From Mycogone perniciosa (lineage: Eukaryota; Ascomycota; Sordariomycetes; Hypocreales; Hypocreaceae), in assembly GCA_025331125.1 (NCBI GenBank), contig JAOALB010000154.1:58086-122085 (forward strand): a DNA stretch of 64,000 nt, written 5' to 3'. The translations under genes and the position numbers were made by a program. Under the pieces are notes generated by a model. That model saw nothing but the letters and a program-made list of their open reading frames with translations. It searched no databases and was not told the origin of the DNA. Of this stretch, positions 9,823-22,045 are shown in pieces (positions within the stretch are counted from its first letter, which is position 1; each line of letters opens with the position of its first letter).

Positions 9823-12800
9823 ATGTCGTCCGCCGCCGATAAGTCGAGGCAGTCTTCTGGCGGTCGATCCCTCTTCTCCAGAAGCAAGAATCGCGACAAG
9901 CGCTACACTGACAGCGACCCCAACCTCAACCCGAACCCGAACCCGAAGAGCTCATCCGACCACTTCGATACGCTCAGCACAGTCAGCTCGCGCTCCTCAC
10001 GCCACAAGCGAGAGTCTTCCTCCATATCGATTGACCAGCCCGGCTCCCCTGATGCTGGCATTAATCAGATGGCGGGTGTGATAACATCCATCCCCTATGA
10101 CAGCGTATCCCAGGGCTCCCGCTCTCCCATCCCCGTCGAATATCTGCCCAAGCCCGAGCAGGTGCCGGTGCGCCGCGAGCCCGTACCGCATCAATTAAAC
10201 ATCAGCGGCGTAGACTTCCATCAGTATCCTTCCATCGACCCGTCCGCCATGGTATCCCCTAACCCCGCCATTTCTGCTCGTCCGATGGCGAATGTCACGA
10301 TGGCCTCGACAGGCAAACAACCAACATATCAACAATGGGGACCTGGATATGGGCCGGCGCGTGGCAGCGTGGCCAGCACTGCCAACGGCTCACATTCTTC
10401 CCGATGCGATCCATATACCCCCAGTATGGGACGAACCTCGGGGGACAGTTTCAGCTTCAACCCGAGTTACCTGAGTCCAGCGACGGCTCGCACATCACAG
10501 GCGACGCTTCCCGGTCCACACTCGCATCGAGACTCCCATCGATTAACCAAGTCAAGTGCCTACGGACCTACCTCCCATGAAGGCTTCTACTTCCCCAAGC
10601 CGGATGACGATAACATCGTCGAACAGATGTTCTTACAGCTGATGCAGAAGCGAGGATGGCACAACCTTCCCGAGCAAGCGAGGAGACAGATGATGGCGTA
10701 CCCGGCAGAAAAGAAGTGGACGCTGCTGCATCAGGACCGTCTGACAGAGTGGCAGGGTGAGCAGAAACGGAGGCAAACTGCCCGGTCCAACCAATATGCC
10801 GCACCAGATGTCACTACCTATTCTGACGAGGAGGGGACGCCGGAATGGTACGTCCGGAGAGTGATGGAGGACAAGCTCGATGCGAAGGGTATGGGGAGTC
10901 TCGAGGTCAATCTCAGAACGCAACAAATAGGCTGGGTCAAGAGATTTGTCGAGTGCCAAGGCCAAGTTGCCTTGGTGACTTTGCTGCTCAAAATCAACCG
11001 CAAGACTATGAATGGCACTGGCCTAACGGCAGCAGACGCCAGCAGGGCAGAGAAGAATCTGGACCGAGAATATGACATTGTGAAGTGTCTCAAGGCCCTC
11101 ATGAACAACAAGTTTGGCGCTGACGATGCGCTCATGCAATCAAAGGTGCTTCTAGCACTCGCCACCTGCCTAATCTCTACACGACTTACAACAAGGAAAC
11201 TTGTGAGCGAAATCTTGACATTCCTTTGCACCTGGGGCAACAATGGCGAGGGGCACTTGAAGGTCATACAGGCTTTGGATGAGGTGAAGGCTCAGTCTGG
11301 TGAAAATGGGAGATTTGACGCCTGGATGCGACTGGTTGAGGTCACCGTTGACGGCCGTGGAAAGATGGGAAGTCTTGTCGGCGCGAGTGATGAGCTCCGT
11401 ACCGGTGGCATCGGAATGGAAAACTTGTTGATGGAGTATGCGGTTGCAACTCTGATATTGGTCAATATGATCATCGACGCTCCCGAGAAGGATCTCCAGA
11501 TGAGAGTTCATATCAGGGCCCAGTTCCATGCCTGTGGTATCAAGAGAATCTTGACCAAGATGGAGGGCTTCCAGTACGAGCTTCTTGACAAGCAAATTGA
11601 TCGCTTCCGTACCAATGAGGCAATCGATTATGAAGACATGCTTGAGCGGGAGAATAGTAGTATGAAGGATAATGTTGAAGGAGACATCAAAGACCTTACT
11701 GACCCTATTCAAATCGCGGACACTATCCAGCAGCGTCTACAAGGAACCAAAACGCATGATTACTTTGTGTCTGCCCTTCAGCACCTTCTGCTTATTCGCG
11801 CCAGCGATGGCGAAGAGCGGCTCCGCATGTTCCAGCTTGTGGATTCGATGCTCAGCTATGTTGCCATGGATCGACGCCTACCGAATATGGATCTCAAGCA
11901 GAGTCTCAATTTTACTGTTCAGAGCCTGCTGGACAAGCTACATACCGACTCAGAAGCCCGCCAGGCACAAGATGAAGCATTGGAATCCCGTCAGATCGCT
12001 GAAGCCGCCATGGCAGAGCGAGATGAGATGCGGGCAAGATTAGAGATGGGGGCTGATGGGTTGGTTGCAAAACTTCAGAGGCAGCTGGATGAGCAAACTC
12101 GATTCATCGAGGTTCAAAAGCGACAGGCTGACGGTCTTAAGGTTGAGTTAAATAATATTCAAAGCGTCCGAGCCAAGGAAGCCCAGCGATATGAGCTTGA
12201 AACAAGAGAACTGTATCTTATGCTACGGGATGCCCAGGATATTGCTGCATCCAATGCCGCTAAGAGCAATTTGAAGCCTGGAAAGGACAACTCAGCGCAA
12301 CTGAAGGGCATCCTTGACCGCGAACGGCTTATGGATCGTCTGCAAAAGCAGCTTGAGCGCCAGAAGACGCAGTACAAGCTGGAGGGCAGAATTTGGGGAG
12401 ATTCCGATGGGCCTTCTGATCGCCTTCGTGCTCTTAGAGAAGAAATGGATGGTGATGAGCCTTCTACGCCTCCCGGTGGTGGAACTCCTCCTCGGGACTT
12501 CACCAACAGCGTACTGGGAAGCATTAGTCGCCAAACTAAACTCCCGCGAAAGCCCATATATGCTTCAAAGGACGGCGAAGTTGACCCGGATGCTATTATG
12601 GAGCATGATGAGGCAGAGGGCGATGAGGATGTGGTCTACGAGCGACCGAGATTAGTGGAGATGAAGCGGCCAGTTATGGATCCGAAGCAGCAAGCCAAGC
12701 TTCTTGGTGAGATGAGCTCCAAGGTCAAGAGGTACGAGGGCAGCGATTCCGAAGTCGATGATGGCGTGACGACAGGCCCGTCTCATCCAAGCATGGAATC

Positions 12801-12864
12801 GTCTTCTCCTATTACTCCTGCCGAGAGTGAAGCTCCGAAGATCGAGGCCCCGGGCTCTGCCGGA

Positions 12865-12896
<32 letters not shown>

Positions 12897-15148
12897 ACCA
12901 CCACCTCCTCCTCTGCCGCCTATGCCAGGGCAGATGTTTGGCATCCCCCCTCCCCCCCCTCCTCCTCCTCCTCCGATGCCCCTACCAGGTCTGGGCCCAC
13001 CTCCACCCCCTCCACCTCCTCCGCCTCCTCCACCACCCCCTTTGCCCGGTATGGGGGGCATGCCACCACCACCTCCTCCGCCCCCAATGCCGGGCATGGG
13101 TCTTATGTCACCACCTCCGCCTCCTCCTCCTATGCCCGGTGGTGTATCTGGCCACTTCCTGCCGCGTGGGCCTGCGTTCACTTCCTCACCCGGCGTTGGT
13201 CTACCTGTTATGCGGCCTAAGAAGAAGCTCAAGGCTCTTCACTGGGACAAGGTCGATACCCCTGAGACCAGTCATTGGGCAGCACACACTCCCTCTGCCG
13301 AAGAACGAGAGGAGAAGTATAATGAACTTAGTCGTAAGGGAATTTTGGACGAGGTTGAGAAGCTTTTCATGGCCAAGGAGATTAAGCGGATCGGCGGTGG
13401 AAGTTCCAAGAGAGACGAAAAGAAACAAATTATCTCTTCTGACCTACGCAAGGCATTTGGTAAGTACATATCCAGTATTTGTCCGCGTATGAAACTAACA
13501 GGTTGTAGAAATTGCCTTTGCCAAGCTCTCTCAGCACTCTGTGGAGAAGATTGTACAAATGATCATTCATTGTGATGACACTATTATCAAGAATCAGGGC
13601 ATAATGGACTTCTTGCAGAAGGACGATATGTGTAATATCCCTGACAATACTTCCAAACAGATGGCACCGTACAGCAAGGACTTAACCGGACCTGACGCTA
13701 AGAACCAAGCACGAGAACTCGACCCAGAAGAATTAACACGACAAGATCAGATGTACCTGTATACTGCATTCGAATTACATCATTATTGGAAGAGCAGGAT
13801 GAGGGCACTTTCACTGACAGAAACTTTTGAGGCCGATTATGACGAAATTAGCTCTAAGATGCAAGAGGTTGTCGCTGTTTCCGAATCCCTGCGGGATTCT
13901 GTATCACTTATGAATGTTCTTGGTCTCATCCTCGATATCGGAAACTACATGAACGATGCGAACAAACAAGCCCGTGGTTTCAAACTTAGCTCACTAGCTA
14001 GACTGGGCATGGTCAAGGACGACAAGAACGAGTCAACCTTGGCAGATCTTGTCGAGCGCATCGTGCGGAACCAGTATCCTGAGTGGGAAGACTTTGCAAA
14101 CGACATCGGAGGCGTCCTGATAGCACAAAAAATCAACATCGAGCAGCTTCAAGCTGATGCAAGGAGGTACATCGACAATGTTCGCAATGTCCAAATGTCT
14201 CTAGACTCTGGTAATTTGAGCGACCCCAAGAAGTTCCATCCCCAGGACCGTGTCGGACAAGTTGTGCAGAGGTCGATGAAGGAAGCCAGGAGAAAGGCGG
14301 AACAGATGCAAGTGTACCTGGAGGAAATGTTGAAGACTTACAAGGATATTATGACTTTCTACGGAGAGGACCCGGCCGACGAAAATGCCAGAAGGGATTT
14401 TTTCTCAAAGCTTGCTACCTTCGTATCGGAGTGGAAGAAATCTCGTGAGAAGAACACCATAGTGGAGGAGACGAGGAAGCGCAACGAGGCCTCCATGAAG
14501 CGGAAGCACGCACAGGCAAAGGTAAGCGCCGCCATAGAGGGTGGTGTACCTACAGGCCCATCAAACACTGGCGCCATGGACTCTTTGCTTGAGAAACTCC
14601 GGGCGGCTGCACCCCAGGCACGGGATCAGAGGGACCGTCGCCGTCGTGCTCGCCTGAAGGATCGCCATCAGGACCGCGTAGCTTCAGGGCAGAACATACC
14701 AGACCTCAACGAAATACCCGCAGTTGAGACAAACCTTCAAAAGCCGGAACCAGCAATCAATGAAGAAAAAGAAAAAGACTCTTCAACTCCAGCTGTTCTC
14801 AGCCCGCGGGAGGGCGAGGACGATGTAGCGGATCGAGCCGCAGCCTTGCTCCAAGGAATGCGTGGCGGCGAAGGAGACAATGAAGTCGATGCCGAACGGA
14901 GAGAAAGCATGAGAAGAGCAAGGAGACAAACGGCGGAGGAGGAGCGAAGATTACGAAGGAGGCGGAGAGAAAGGACATCTAGTCAATTAGACTCGCCTAA
15001 AGACGGGACGGCGCCATCAGGAGACTCCGTCCCGCCTACACCAACACTTGACGAGGCTAAACAAGAGGAGGAGAAGAGCGAAGAGAGAAGTGAGGAGCAG
15101 GACAACAAGGAGCAGAAAGCGGAGGAGGTTGAGACGATGGAGAGTTAA
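9823..15148 (+). CDS. sepA: Formin SepA (cytokinesis and polarity)
   Basis: SepA-type formins nucleate and elongate actin filaments at hyphal tips and septation rings. Exons 9823..13459 and 13509..15148 flank a 49 bp intron (GTAAGT...TTGTAG) inside FH2, giving 1758 aa, close to the length expected of a SepA protein. Order of parts: a Ser-rich disordered N-terminus; a GBD/FH3 Rho-binding and inhibitory region from about residue 254 (FYFPKPDDDNIVEQMF) to about 690; coiled coils about 705-850; a very long FH1 polyproline region about 1013-1110 for profilin binding; FH2 from about 1124 (MRPKKKLKALHWDKV) to about 1540; and a DAD-like motif near 1569 (MDSLLEKLR) followed by basic residues, which fits autoinhibition released by Rho GTPases. 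The tail is a charged Glu/Arg-rich helix. Confidence 0.96.
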
Positions 15149-15619
15149 TCAAGTATTACCATGTATCTGAAGCCATGCCATGAGAGAAAATCATGTGCCA
15201 GCATATACTGTCCGCAAAGTACATACTTAATGTTTACAATTGCAACAGCAACGAAACGAGAAGCCATTTTGCTTACAAGGTCAAAGGGCTTGCCACATAA
15301 AACGGAGTAGTGGGGGCTGTTGTCAGGGAGGGTATATCCTGTCATTGAAGCAATCAATGAATGTATTGATTCCCTTTCTGAACATACCTTGGAGTGCTAA
15401 TTTATTTGCAAGTGTATTGTGTGTATTCATTCGTATGAATGTTGATCCCTCACTCAATCAAATAGCTTCTAGGGTTGATTCTTCTCTTAAAGCAAATTTA
15501 TTTCAATTGTGACAGCGGTATGCTGTTGCATCATGGATATCATTACAGTGCTCTTTAAACAACAAGCCTATTCTCCAAGGTAAATCCTCCCTCCAGCCGC
15601 GATGAAACAATCACAAAGT
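15149..15619. other. Convergent 3' intergenic region
   Basis: About 470 bp of AT-leaning sequence between converging genes. No gene seen. Confidence 0.5.
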
Positions 15620-16508
15620 TTATCTCGATGGACTCAGTGGCCGGTTGAACCCTCCCTGTCGGTTCATGTACTGGCGATACTCAGTCTTCTTCTCCTTACG
15701 AATCGCTCCCACGTTGTTGCCTATAACCTTCTTCCCTTTGGTAGTGCCGAATTCACCAAAGCCCATCATGGCTTGCATCATGGCCATTTCGTCTTCTTCC
15801 TCGTTATCTTCATCCATCGGTGTTGCCCCATCCTCGCGCTTGACTGGTGGGACTGGTGGGACTGATGGGACTGGTGGGGATGGACTGCGGCTGTCGCTGC
15901 GTTTGATGGGTATGTCTGCGTCGGGTTGTTTCTTGTGGTTGTTATTGGGATGAGGACGTGTAGGGAGAGCAGATGCGTGGGGAGGAGGGCTGCGGTTGTT
16001 TGGTGAAGCAGAGCGACGGCGGTAGTCATCGCGATATTTTGCTGCTCTGTGCGTTAGGCATCTATTCCATGAAATTTGAGAGGCCGAGGGTTTACTTACG
16101 TCTTCGATCTCTGTCATCACCATCTTCTTGCTTGATGCGCCTGTCGTCACCATCCTCTTGCTTGATGCGCTTGTCGCGTCCATCTCTGTCGTCGTAGCGA
16201 CGAGGACTGTCGCGGCCTCTGTCTCTTCCTCCACGTCGATTTCTGCCGCCTCTGTTTCTGTCTCCATCGCGGTCCCAATTCCGCCTATCTGGCGATCTCG
16301 AGCGATCTCTGGGGCCATCGCGACGATCTCGTGATCGGGATCTGTAGCCTCTGCGATCCCTTCCTCCACGCTCACGGTCTCTGTCTCGATCTCGGTGGTC
16401 ACGATCCCAATCACGATCCCGGTCTCGGGGAGGGTTCTTGTCCCGACGATCCGACTCGTTCCACATTTGGCGGCTGTCAGGCCGTCTGTTGCGGCATGAG
16501 TCGTTCAT
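15620..16508 (-). CDS. U4/U6.U5 tri-snRNP 27 kDa-type protein
   Basis: This is a nuclear splicing factor of the SNRNP27 family (tri-snRNP 27K/RY1). Exon 1 is 16508..16100; exon 2 starts at 16041 (or 16044) and ends at 15620, giving 276-277 aa. The N-terminal half is an RS/RD-like domain of Arg-Asp and Arg-Glu dipeptides with two near-identical RIKQEDGDD units. The C-terminal 60 residues carry the family signature: MMGFGEFGTTKGKKV, then GNNVGAIRKEKKTEYRQYMN and RQGGFNRPL. The start ATG at 16508 (MNDSCRNRR) is the first in frame. The acceptor is a tandem GAG/CAG pair three bases apart, so two isoforms differing by one residue are possible. It shares a promoter of about 350 bp with the glucosidase gene. 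Confidence 0.88.
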
Positions 16509-16855
16509 GATGGGCAAGTGTTGTGACTTTTGTGGTTGGTGCAGGTTTTAGGATGGCAGTTGGGACGAATTTCAGAAATATGTCACCAGGCTGAGAAGCA
16601 GCTGATTGAAAGAGTGGAGGCGGTGGCTAAGGGTGGCTGGTGGTGGCTTATCAGACCGTTATCATTGGCTAGTGAGCTCCAGCTCCAGCTCCAGCTCCCC
16701 GCTCTCCTAGCTTCTCAGCCTTGCAGTCCCGCATCCTCAACCGTGTTCATAGCGAGCTTCAGTGCTTTGCCAGGTCTTGACTTGATTGCGCTCTACTCTT
16801 TTGCCGTTGGAGAAGCTCCCAGAGAGCATTCCTGACGTCTGTTGAGCCTTTCAAA
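16509..16855. promoter_or_regulatory. Bidirectional promoter, snRNP27-type gene / glucosidase I
   Basis: There are 347 bp between divergent ATGs. A short tandem run of CCAGCT units (about 16678-16697) is visible. No coding content. Confidence 0.5.
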
Positions 16856-19417
16856 ATGGCGAAATTCGCCCAATTGGCTTCCGCAGCGGTGTTCGCACTC
16901 AGCGGTGTCTTAGCTACGGGTAGCGAGTCTGTCCTGACCAGTGAGATCGGCCGCCTGAATAACCAGAGCCTATTATGGGGTCCATATAAGCCGAATCTTT
17001 ACTTTGGCGTGAGACCGAGGATACCTCAGAGTCTATGGACAGGGTTGATGTGGGGGAAGATAGATAGTTATTTGGATGTCCAGAATGGTGAGTAGACAAC
17101 TGTCCTTCATTCCCCTGCGTGGTGCCAACGCTCCTTCAGGGTTCCGATATACTTGCGAACAAGGTAAGGATATCCATGGATATGGCTGGGACGAATACGA
17201 TGCCCGAAACGGTGGAATTCAGACCATTCACGACGAGGGAAACAACATCGACATTACGACCTCGTTTGTTAAAGTCCCTGGAGGCAACCACGGAGGCAGC
17301 TGGGCTGCCAGGATCAAGGGGACGATTCGAGACGATGCGCCCGAGGATACGAAGACGATGGTTTATTATTACCTTGCCCAGGAGGGGGATGGTGAGCTTG
17401 CAGTTCAGGGCGAAGGCACCGAATTCGGATTCGAAGGAGACGTGACACTCAAAGGAAGCTCCAAGGCCCTAGGTGACTACACCATTGCCATTACCAAGGG
17501 GAGTGGAAACCATCCGGAATCCGATCATGAATTTTCTTCCAAACGACGCGGAGATACTACTGTCATCCGCAGCGTGGACTACCCCCCTGATCGTTTATGG
17601 CAGGGGAAGCCCGTCGTTTTCCAGCAGCTCCAGGAGGCAGTTATCGAGGTCCAGAAACGCTACACTGACGAAACTATGCCACCACCTTGGATGATATACC
17701 GAATAGATCCCAAGCCTGGAAGTGGAAATGCCCACGTCATCCAGAAAGTGTTCGAAGGGTCGTTCGAGTTCGACGTCATCTTCTCGTCGGCGTCTGCAGG
17801 TAGGGAGCTGACGACCGAGGACGTGACTCGAGAGGTGAAGAAAGCATCTGAAGCATTTGGAAAGCGGTTTTCTAGCGTCTTTGATCTTAAGGCACCTTAC
17901 ACCGCGGAAAAGTACCAGAAGTTTGGCAAGAGCATGTTCTCCAACTTGCTAGGGGGCGTGGGATACTTCCACGGTCACCAGCTTATTGACCGATCCTATG
18001 CAGATGAGTACGAGGAGGAGAATGAGGGCTTCTGGGAAGAGACCGCAGAGGCTAGGGCACGCGCGGCCCAGAAACAAGAAGGCCCTTATGAGCTTTACAC
18101 CAGCATTCCATCCCGCCCATTCTTCCCCCGAGGCTTCCTGTGGGACGAAGGATTCCATCTTATTCCCATCGCAGATTGGGACATTGACCTAACCCTTGAG
18201 ATCGTTAAGAGCTGGTATAACACAATGGATAACGATGGATGGATTCCCCGTGAGCAAATTCTCGGCCCCGAGGCCAGAAGCAAAGTGCCTGCGGAGTTCC
18301 AGGTTCAGTATCCACACTACGCCAACCCGCCTACCTTGTTCCTCATTATCGAGGGGTTCATGGAACGCCTTCGCAAGTCCGATGGTAGCGCACCGGCCGG
18401 CAAAGAAAAACTCTCGCAAGGCAGTCCGTTTTACAGCGCTCACCTCGACAACCCTGAACTGGGAGAGGACTTTTTGCGCAAGGCCTATCCTCTTCTGCGC
18501 CGGCAGTATGACTGGTTCCGCAAGACCCAACGAGGGGATATCAAGACGTACGACCGCGAAGCATTCTCGACAAAGGAGGCATACCGGTGGAGAGGCCGAA
18601 CCGTCACGCACTGTCTGACAAGCGGACTGGATGACTATCCTCGACCACAGCCGCCTCACCCAGGCGAGCTTCATGTTGATCTCATGGCCTGGGTTGGATT
18701 GATGACCAAGTCATTGATGAACATTGCGGACGCATTGGGCATGACCGATGACGTGGATGAGCTAAAGAAGAACCTCCATGCTATTGAGCGCAACCTGGAT
18801 GACCTCCACTGGTCTGAGAAGGAGGGCTGCTACTGCGACGCGAGCATTGATGAGTATGAGGAGCATGCGCTTGTGTGTCACAAGGGATACATCTCTCTCT
18901 TCCCGTTCTTGGTCGGGCTGATGAAGCCGGATGACCCCAAGTTGGACAGGCTTCTTGATCTGATTGGCGATGAAGGCCACCTTTTCAGTCCTCACGGTTT
19001 GCGCAGTCTGAGCAAGCAGGATGAGCTGTATGAAACGGGCGAGAATTACTGGCGCAGCCCAGTCTGGATGCCCATTAACTACCTTGCTTTGTCGCAGCTT
19101 TATGTAAGTTGAGCTTCTTCTTGTTCTCCAATACTACCATGACCCACGCTTGGACTAACACACTTGGGCAGAACGTTGCTACGCAGCCAGGCCTCTTCAA
19201 GGACAAGGCGAGGGACTTGTACACGCGACTACGCAGGAACTTGGTGGACACAGTGTTCAAGAGCTGGGAGGAGACAGGATTTGCGTGGGAGCAGTACCAT
19301 CCAGAGTCGGGTGCAGGGCAGCGCACTCAGCACTTCACTGGATGGACAAGTCTGGTGGTGAAGATTATGGCGATGGAGGACCTAGAGGGAGCGAAGCATG
19401 TGAGAGACGAACTATAG
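16856..19417 (+). CDS. gls1: ER mannosyl-oligosaccharide glucosidase I (GH63)
   Basis: Glucosidase I removes the outermost alpha-1,2-linked glucose from Glc3Man9GlcNAc2 on new glycoproteins in the ER, the first step of N-glycan trimming. Exons 16856..17087, 17140..19103 and 19172..19417 give 813 aa, normal for the fungal enzyme; introns are 52 and 68 bp and keep frame. The N-terminus (MAKFAQLASAAVFALSGVLA) is a signal peptide or signal anchor. Family landmarks: LLWGPYKPNLYFGVRPR near the start; SRPFFPRGFLWDEGFH and DNDGWIPREQILG in the catalytic (alpha/alpha) barrel; and the C-terminal GAGQRTQHFTGWTSLVV with the preceding WEQYHPE. The identity is secure; the symbol follows common fungal use (CWH41 in yeast). 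Confidence 0.95.
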
Positions 19418-20109
19418 AAGAATTCTTACAGTGGCATGAAATGACAATGTTTGGCTCCTCTCTATGCAGTGCAAGGCTGACGCATTTCAGTTGGCTGAAG
19501 CCATCGTCAGGCCCAAGTTTCTGTACGCCAAACGAAGCGTCCATTTCACACTCTTTTCTCCAGGACAGCAAGTAGCAAAATCACGATTCATAGACGCGCG
19601 GGCACGTTGCTTCTAGTGAACTGGATGCACACAACAGGTACCTCGTGTCTTGGCCCCTATGATCATTGATACCTATCAACAAAGAACCCATCAAGCATAC
19701 CCAAGGTACCTAGCACCTAGGTGGCAACCGGGTGACAAAAAAAAGAGGGACCACAAAAGATAGACGTCTCATCAGACAGTGAATAGCTGACAGGGTATTA
19801 AGAGTTTTGACTATTATTTTGTATTATGTTATACCAATACAAATACCCGCTGTGTAGGAGTTATTTATCGTAATGAGAGTAATATATGGCAACCAGGGTA
19901 ATTTAGGGCATTCGGAGTTACTAGCTGATAATCCAATACTAGTACTCATGTGTTTGTGGCCTCCTTTTTATTCGTCACTCTCTTAGGTGGGCACCCCCCT
20001 AGCAATAACTCGCACCTCATCGTGGTGCTGGGGTCTGGTAGTCTTGCAGAAGGCGAAGTTGAGACGAGCTTGTAATGAATTCCGTGTTGTTGTGATCCTT
20101 AAAGTGACC
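19418..20109. other. Intergenic, start of the gene-poor region
   Basis: About 690 bp. It becomes AT-richer from about 19730 and has an A run at 19737-19745. I see no gene. Confidence 0.5.
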
Positions 20110-21319
20110 CTACCCCCATACTTGTGCCAGCCAAGGTGATGTGACCCACTCGCCTTCGGGTTCTAGCACCACTTCATCTGCCTTGCTCCATGTGTACCTC
20201 ACGATTCCTGGCAAGTATCCTGATAGATGTGTTGATCTCAGTACCGTCCGCTCGCTACCCATTATCATACCACTCCAATTCCGATCGAATGGCGATCTAA
20301 CTGCTCCAAGCTGATGGTATGTGACGATCTTGATAGTCCAGCCCTTCGCCTGCCAAGTGATATCGATACAGTAGTCTGTCATACACACGGGGCAGGACTT
20401 GACCGACTGACGACATGAGGTGAAGTAATATGGTGGAGAGCTGTTTGTTGCTAACTCGGGAGGTCGAAGCATACAGTATTTGCTCGGACGTACATGATGG
20501 CAGATTTCAGGTCCATATGTTTCAACAAACTCCCTCAGTATCTTTGCCTCTCCCCCCTCAAGGACCAGCGTCAAGACTGGTGATAGCATGAGTTGATCAT
20601 CAATAATCCGGGTGTGCCACGTCCTATGATATTTCACATGGCCGAATATCAGTCGAACGTGTTTGTCTAGTTTCTGGGCAGGCATCCCATGGGCTGCGCC
20701 ATAAAAGTGCCGATTCATGACCACCCGTGCAAGAGGATAAGGCATGACGAATGCACAGTGCTGAGAAACCTGACGTTGCTGTCTGCAAGAGTCCTTAACA
20801 TAGAATTCTCGTCTGAAGTAAGGGCTGAAACGACGGAACCAGTACGCGCGCCATTGATGGAGCTTGACGCAAAAATGGCAGAAGTAGAGATGTGGTGTAC
20901 CCTTCTCCAGGAGGAGCAGGAATTCCTCCTTCTCAGAGGGAGACAGCTCTGGGGACTGAGGAAAGCAATAATGATAGAATGTCCGACAAGTCAGAGCAAG
21001 CGATAGGAGTGAAGGCTTGCTAAGGTGTGCGGCAATCATCGACATGATTTCGGGAGGAATCGCGAGATGGCCGAGCTGGGGACGAGGTCGTAGGCGAAAA
21101 AGGATTTGGGAGAACCAACGGATGGCTGACGAGAGGAGGGAAGTGCCATTTTTGGAGGCGATATCGAGCTGCCTGTTTAGGGTTGGACACAGAAGAAATG
21201 ATGGAAAATGAAATACCAAGAGAAGAAGAAAAGGCAGAAGACGAAGACTGACTGAGGATCAAGTTGAAAGTCATCAGTGTATGACACGAGCGTCGTTCAC
21301 AGAGCCCCGGGTATCGCAT
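20110..21319 (-). CDS. F-box protein with Cys motifs (family A copy)
   Basis: The main exon ends at 20110 and is open upstream to about 21258. It encodes an F-box (HLAIPPEIMSMIAAHL...LALTCRTFYHY), a CHFC pair, the block CPVCMTDYCIDI and a Tyr/His motif YHQLGA. The start is uncertain. The first ATG in the open frame is 21045, which lies inside the F-box, so an upstream exon is likely. One model that fits frame is 21319..21301 joined to 21251..20110 (49 bp intron, donor GTGAAC, branch CTGATGAC, acceptor CTCAG), giving 386 aa with a hydrophobic N-terminus. F-box proteins are the substrate adaptors of SCF ubiquitin ligases. It clearly resembles the F-box gene at 32790. The target is unknown. Confidence 0.68.
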
Positions 21320-22045
21320 AAAAGCAACAATGGCTACAGTGAAAGTTTCCTTGGGGATAATGATGAATCATGTCTACCACTTCGGCGCTCACAAAGCTCC
21401 ACATGCATATAACCGACAGGAAAAAGGGTGAACTCTACCGCAGAAAATACAGGTCTTGTCTTCACTGACTGCCAACACAGCCTCGCAGCTTTCTATGACG
21501 GTTAGGTTCTGAAGATGTTCTCTAGGGCGACAGCGCGGATCTGACTCAAACAGTCCAGCACTCACGTCGTCGACATAGAACCCAACAGGGATTCATACTG
21601 ATATCTTTTCAGTCATGGACGGCAGGACATGTCAAGCCAGCGTGGACAAGTTTTAGGGCCCCCGAGAACATGCCGTAGATCTAGGGTCAAAAAAAGGAGG
21701 AACCACATCGAAATGGCCGGCCTTTCAAAGTGGTGTAAGGAAATCGTGGCGCACGGAAGCCGGTGGCCCCTCGATCCCCCCCGAGAGTAAAACAAATGTT
21801 TTGTAAGACCGAGGAAATCGGAAATGGCGCGGACCTGGGAAGCTGATCCCAGAGGCCGACTATAGAAGTCGGCCCCTCTCGCCGAACCGTCCCGGTGATG
21901 CCGGCGCCAACGTCCGGGGCCTGAAGAAACACACCGTAGCTCCCGCAACTTCATCCAAACGCGTTCATCTGTCTGGAATCCCCCTAGGGACCAATCAGCC
22001 GGGAAAGAAAGCAGCCACCGGAGCAGTTCCACGGGTCCTACTGCA
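21320..22045. other. Intergenic, divergent region
   Basis: About 725 bp without a supported gene. It contains a small inverted repeat (GGCCGAC...GTCGGCC near 21850-21877). The part next to 22046 may be the old promoter of the kinase-like pseudogene. Confidence 0.4.

Noticed and set aside
12783..13232. Gly-rich reading on the minus strand
   Set aside because: It is the complement of the sepA FH1 polyproline tract.
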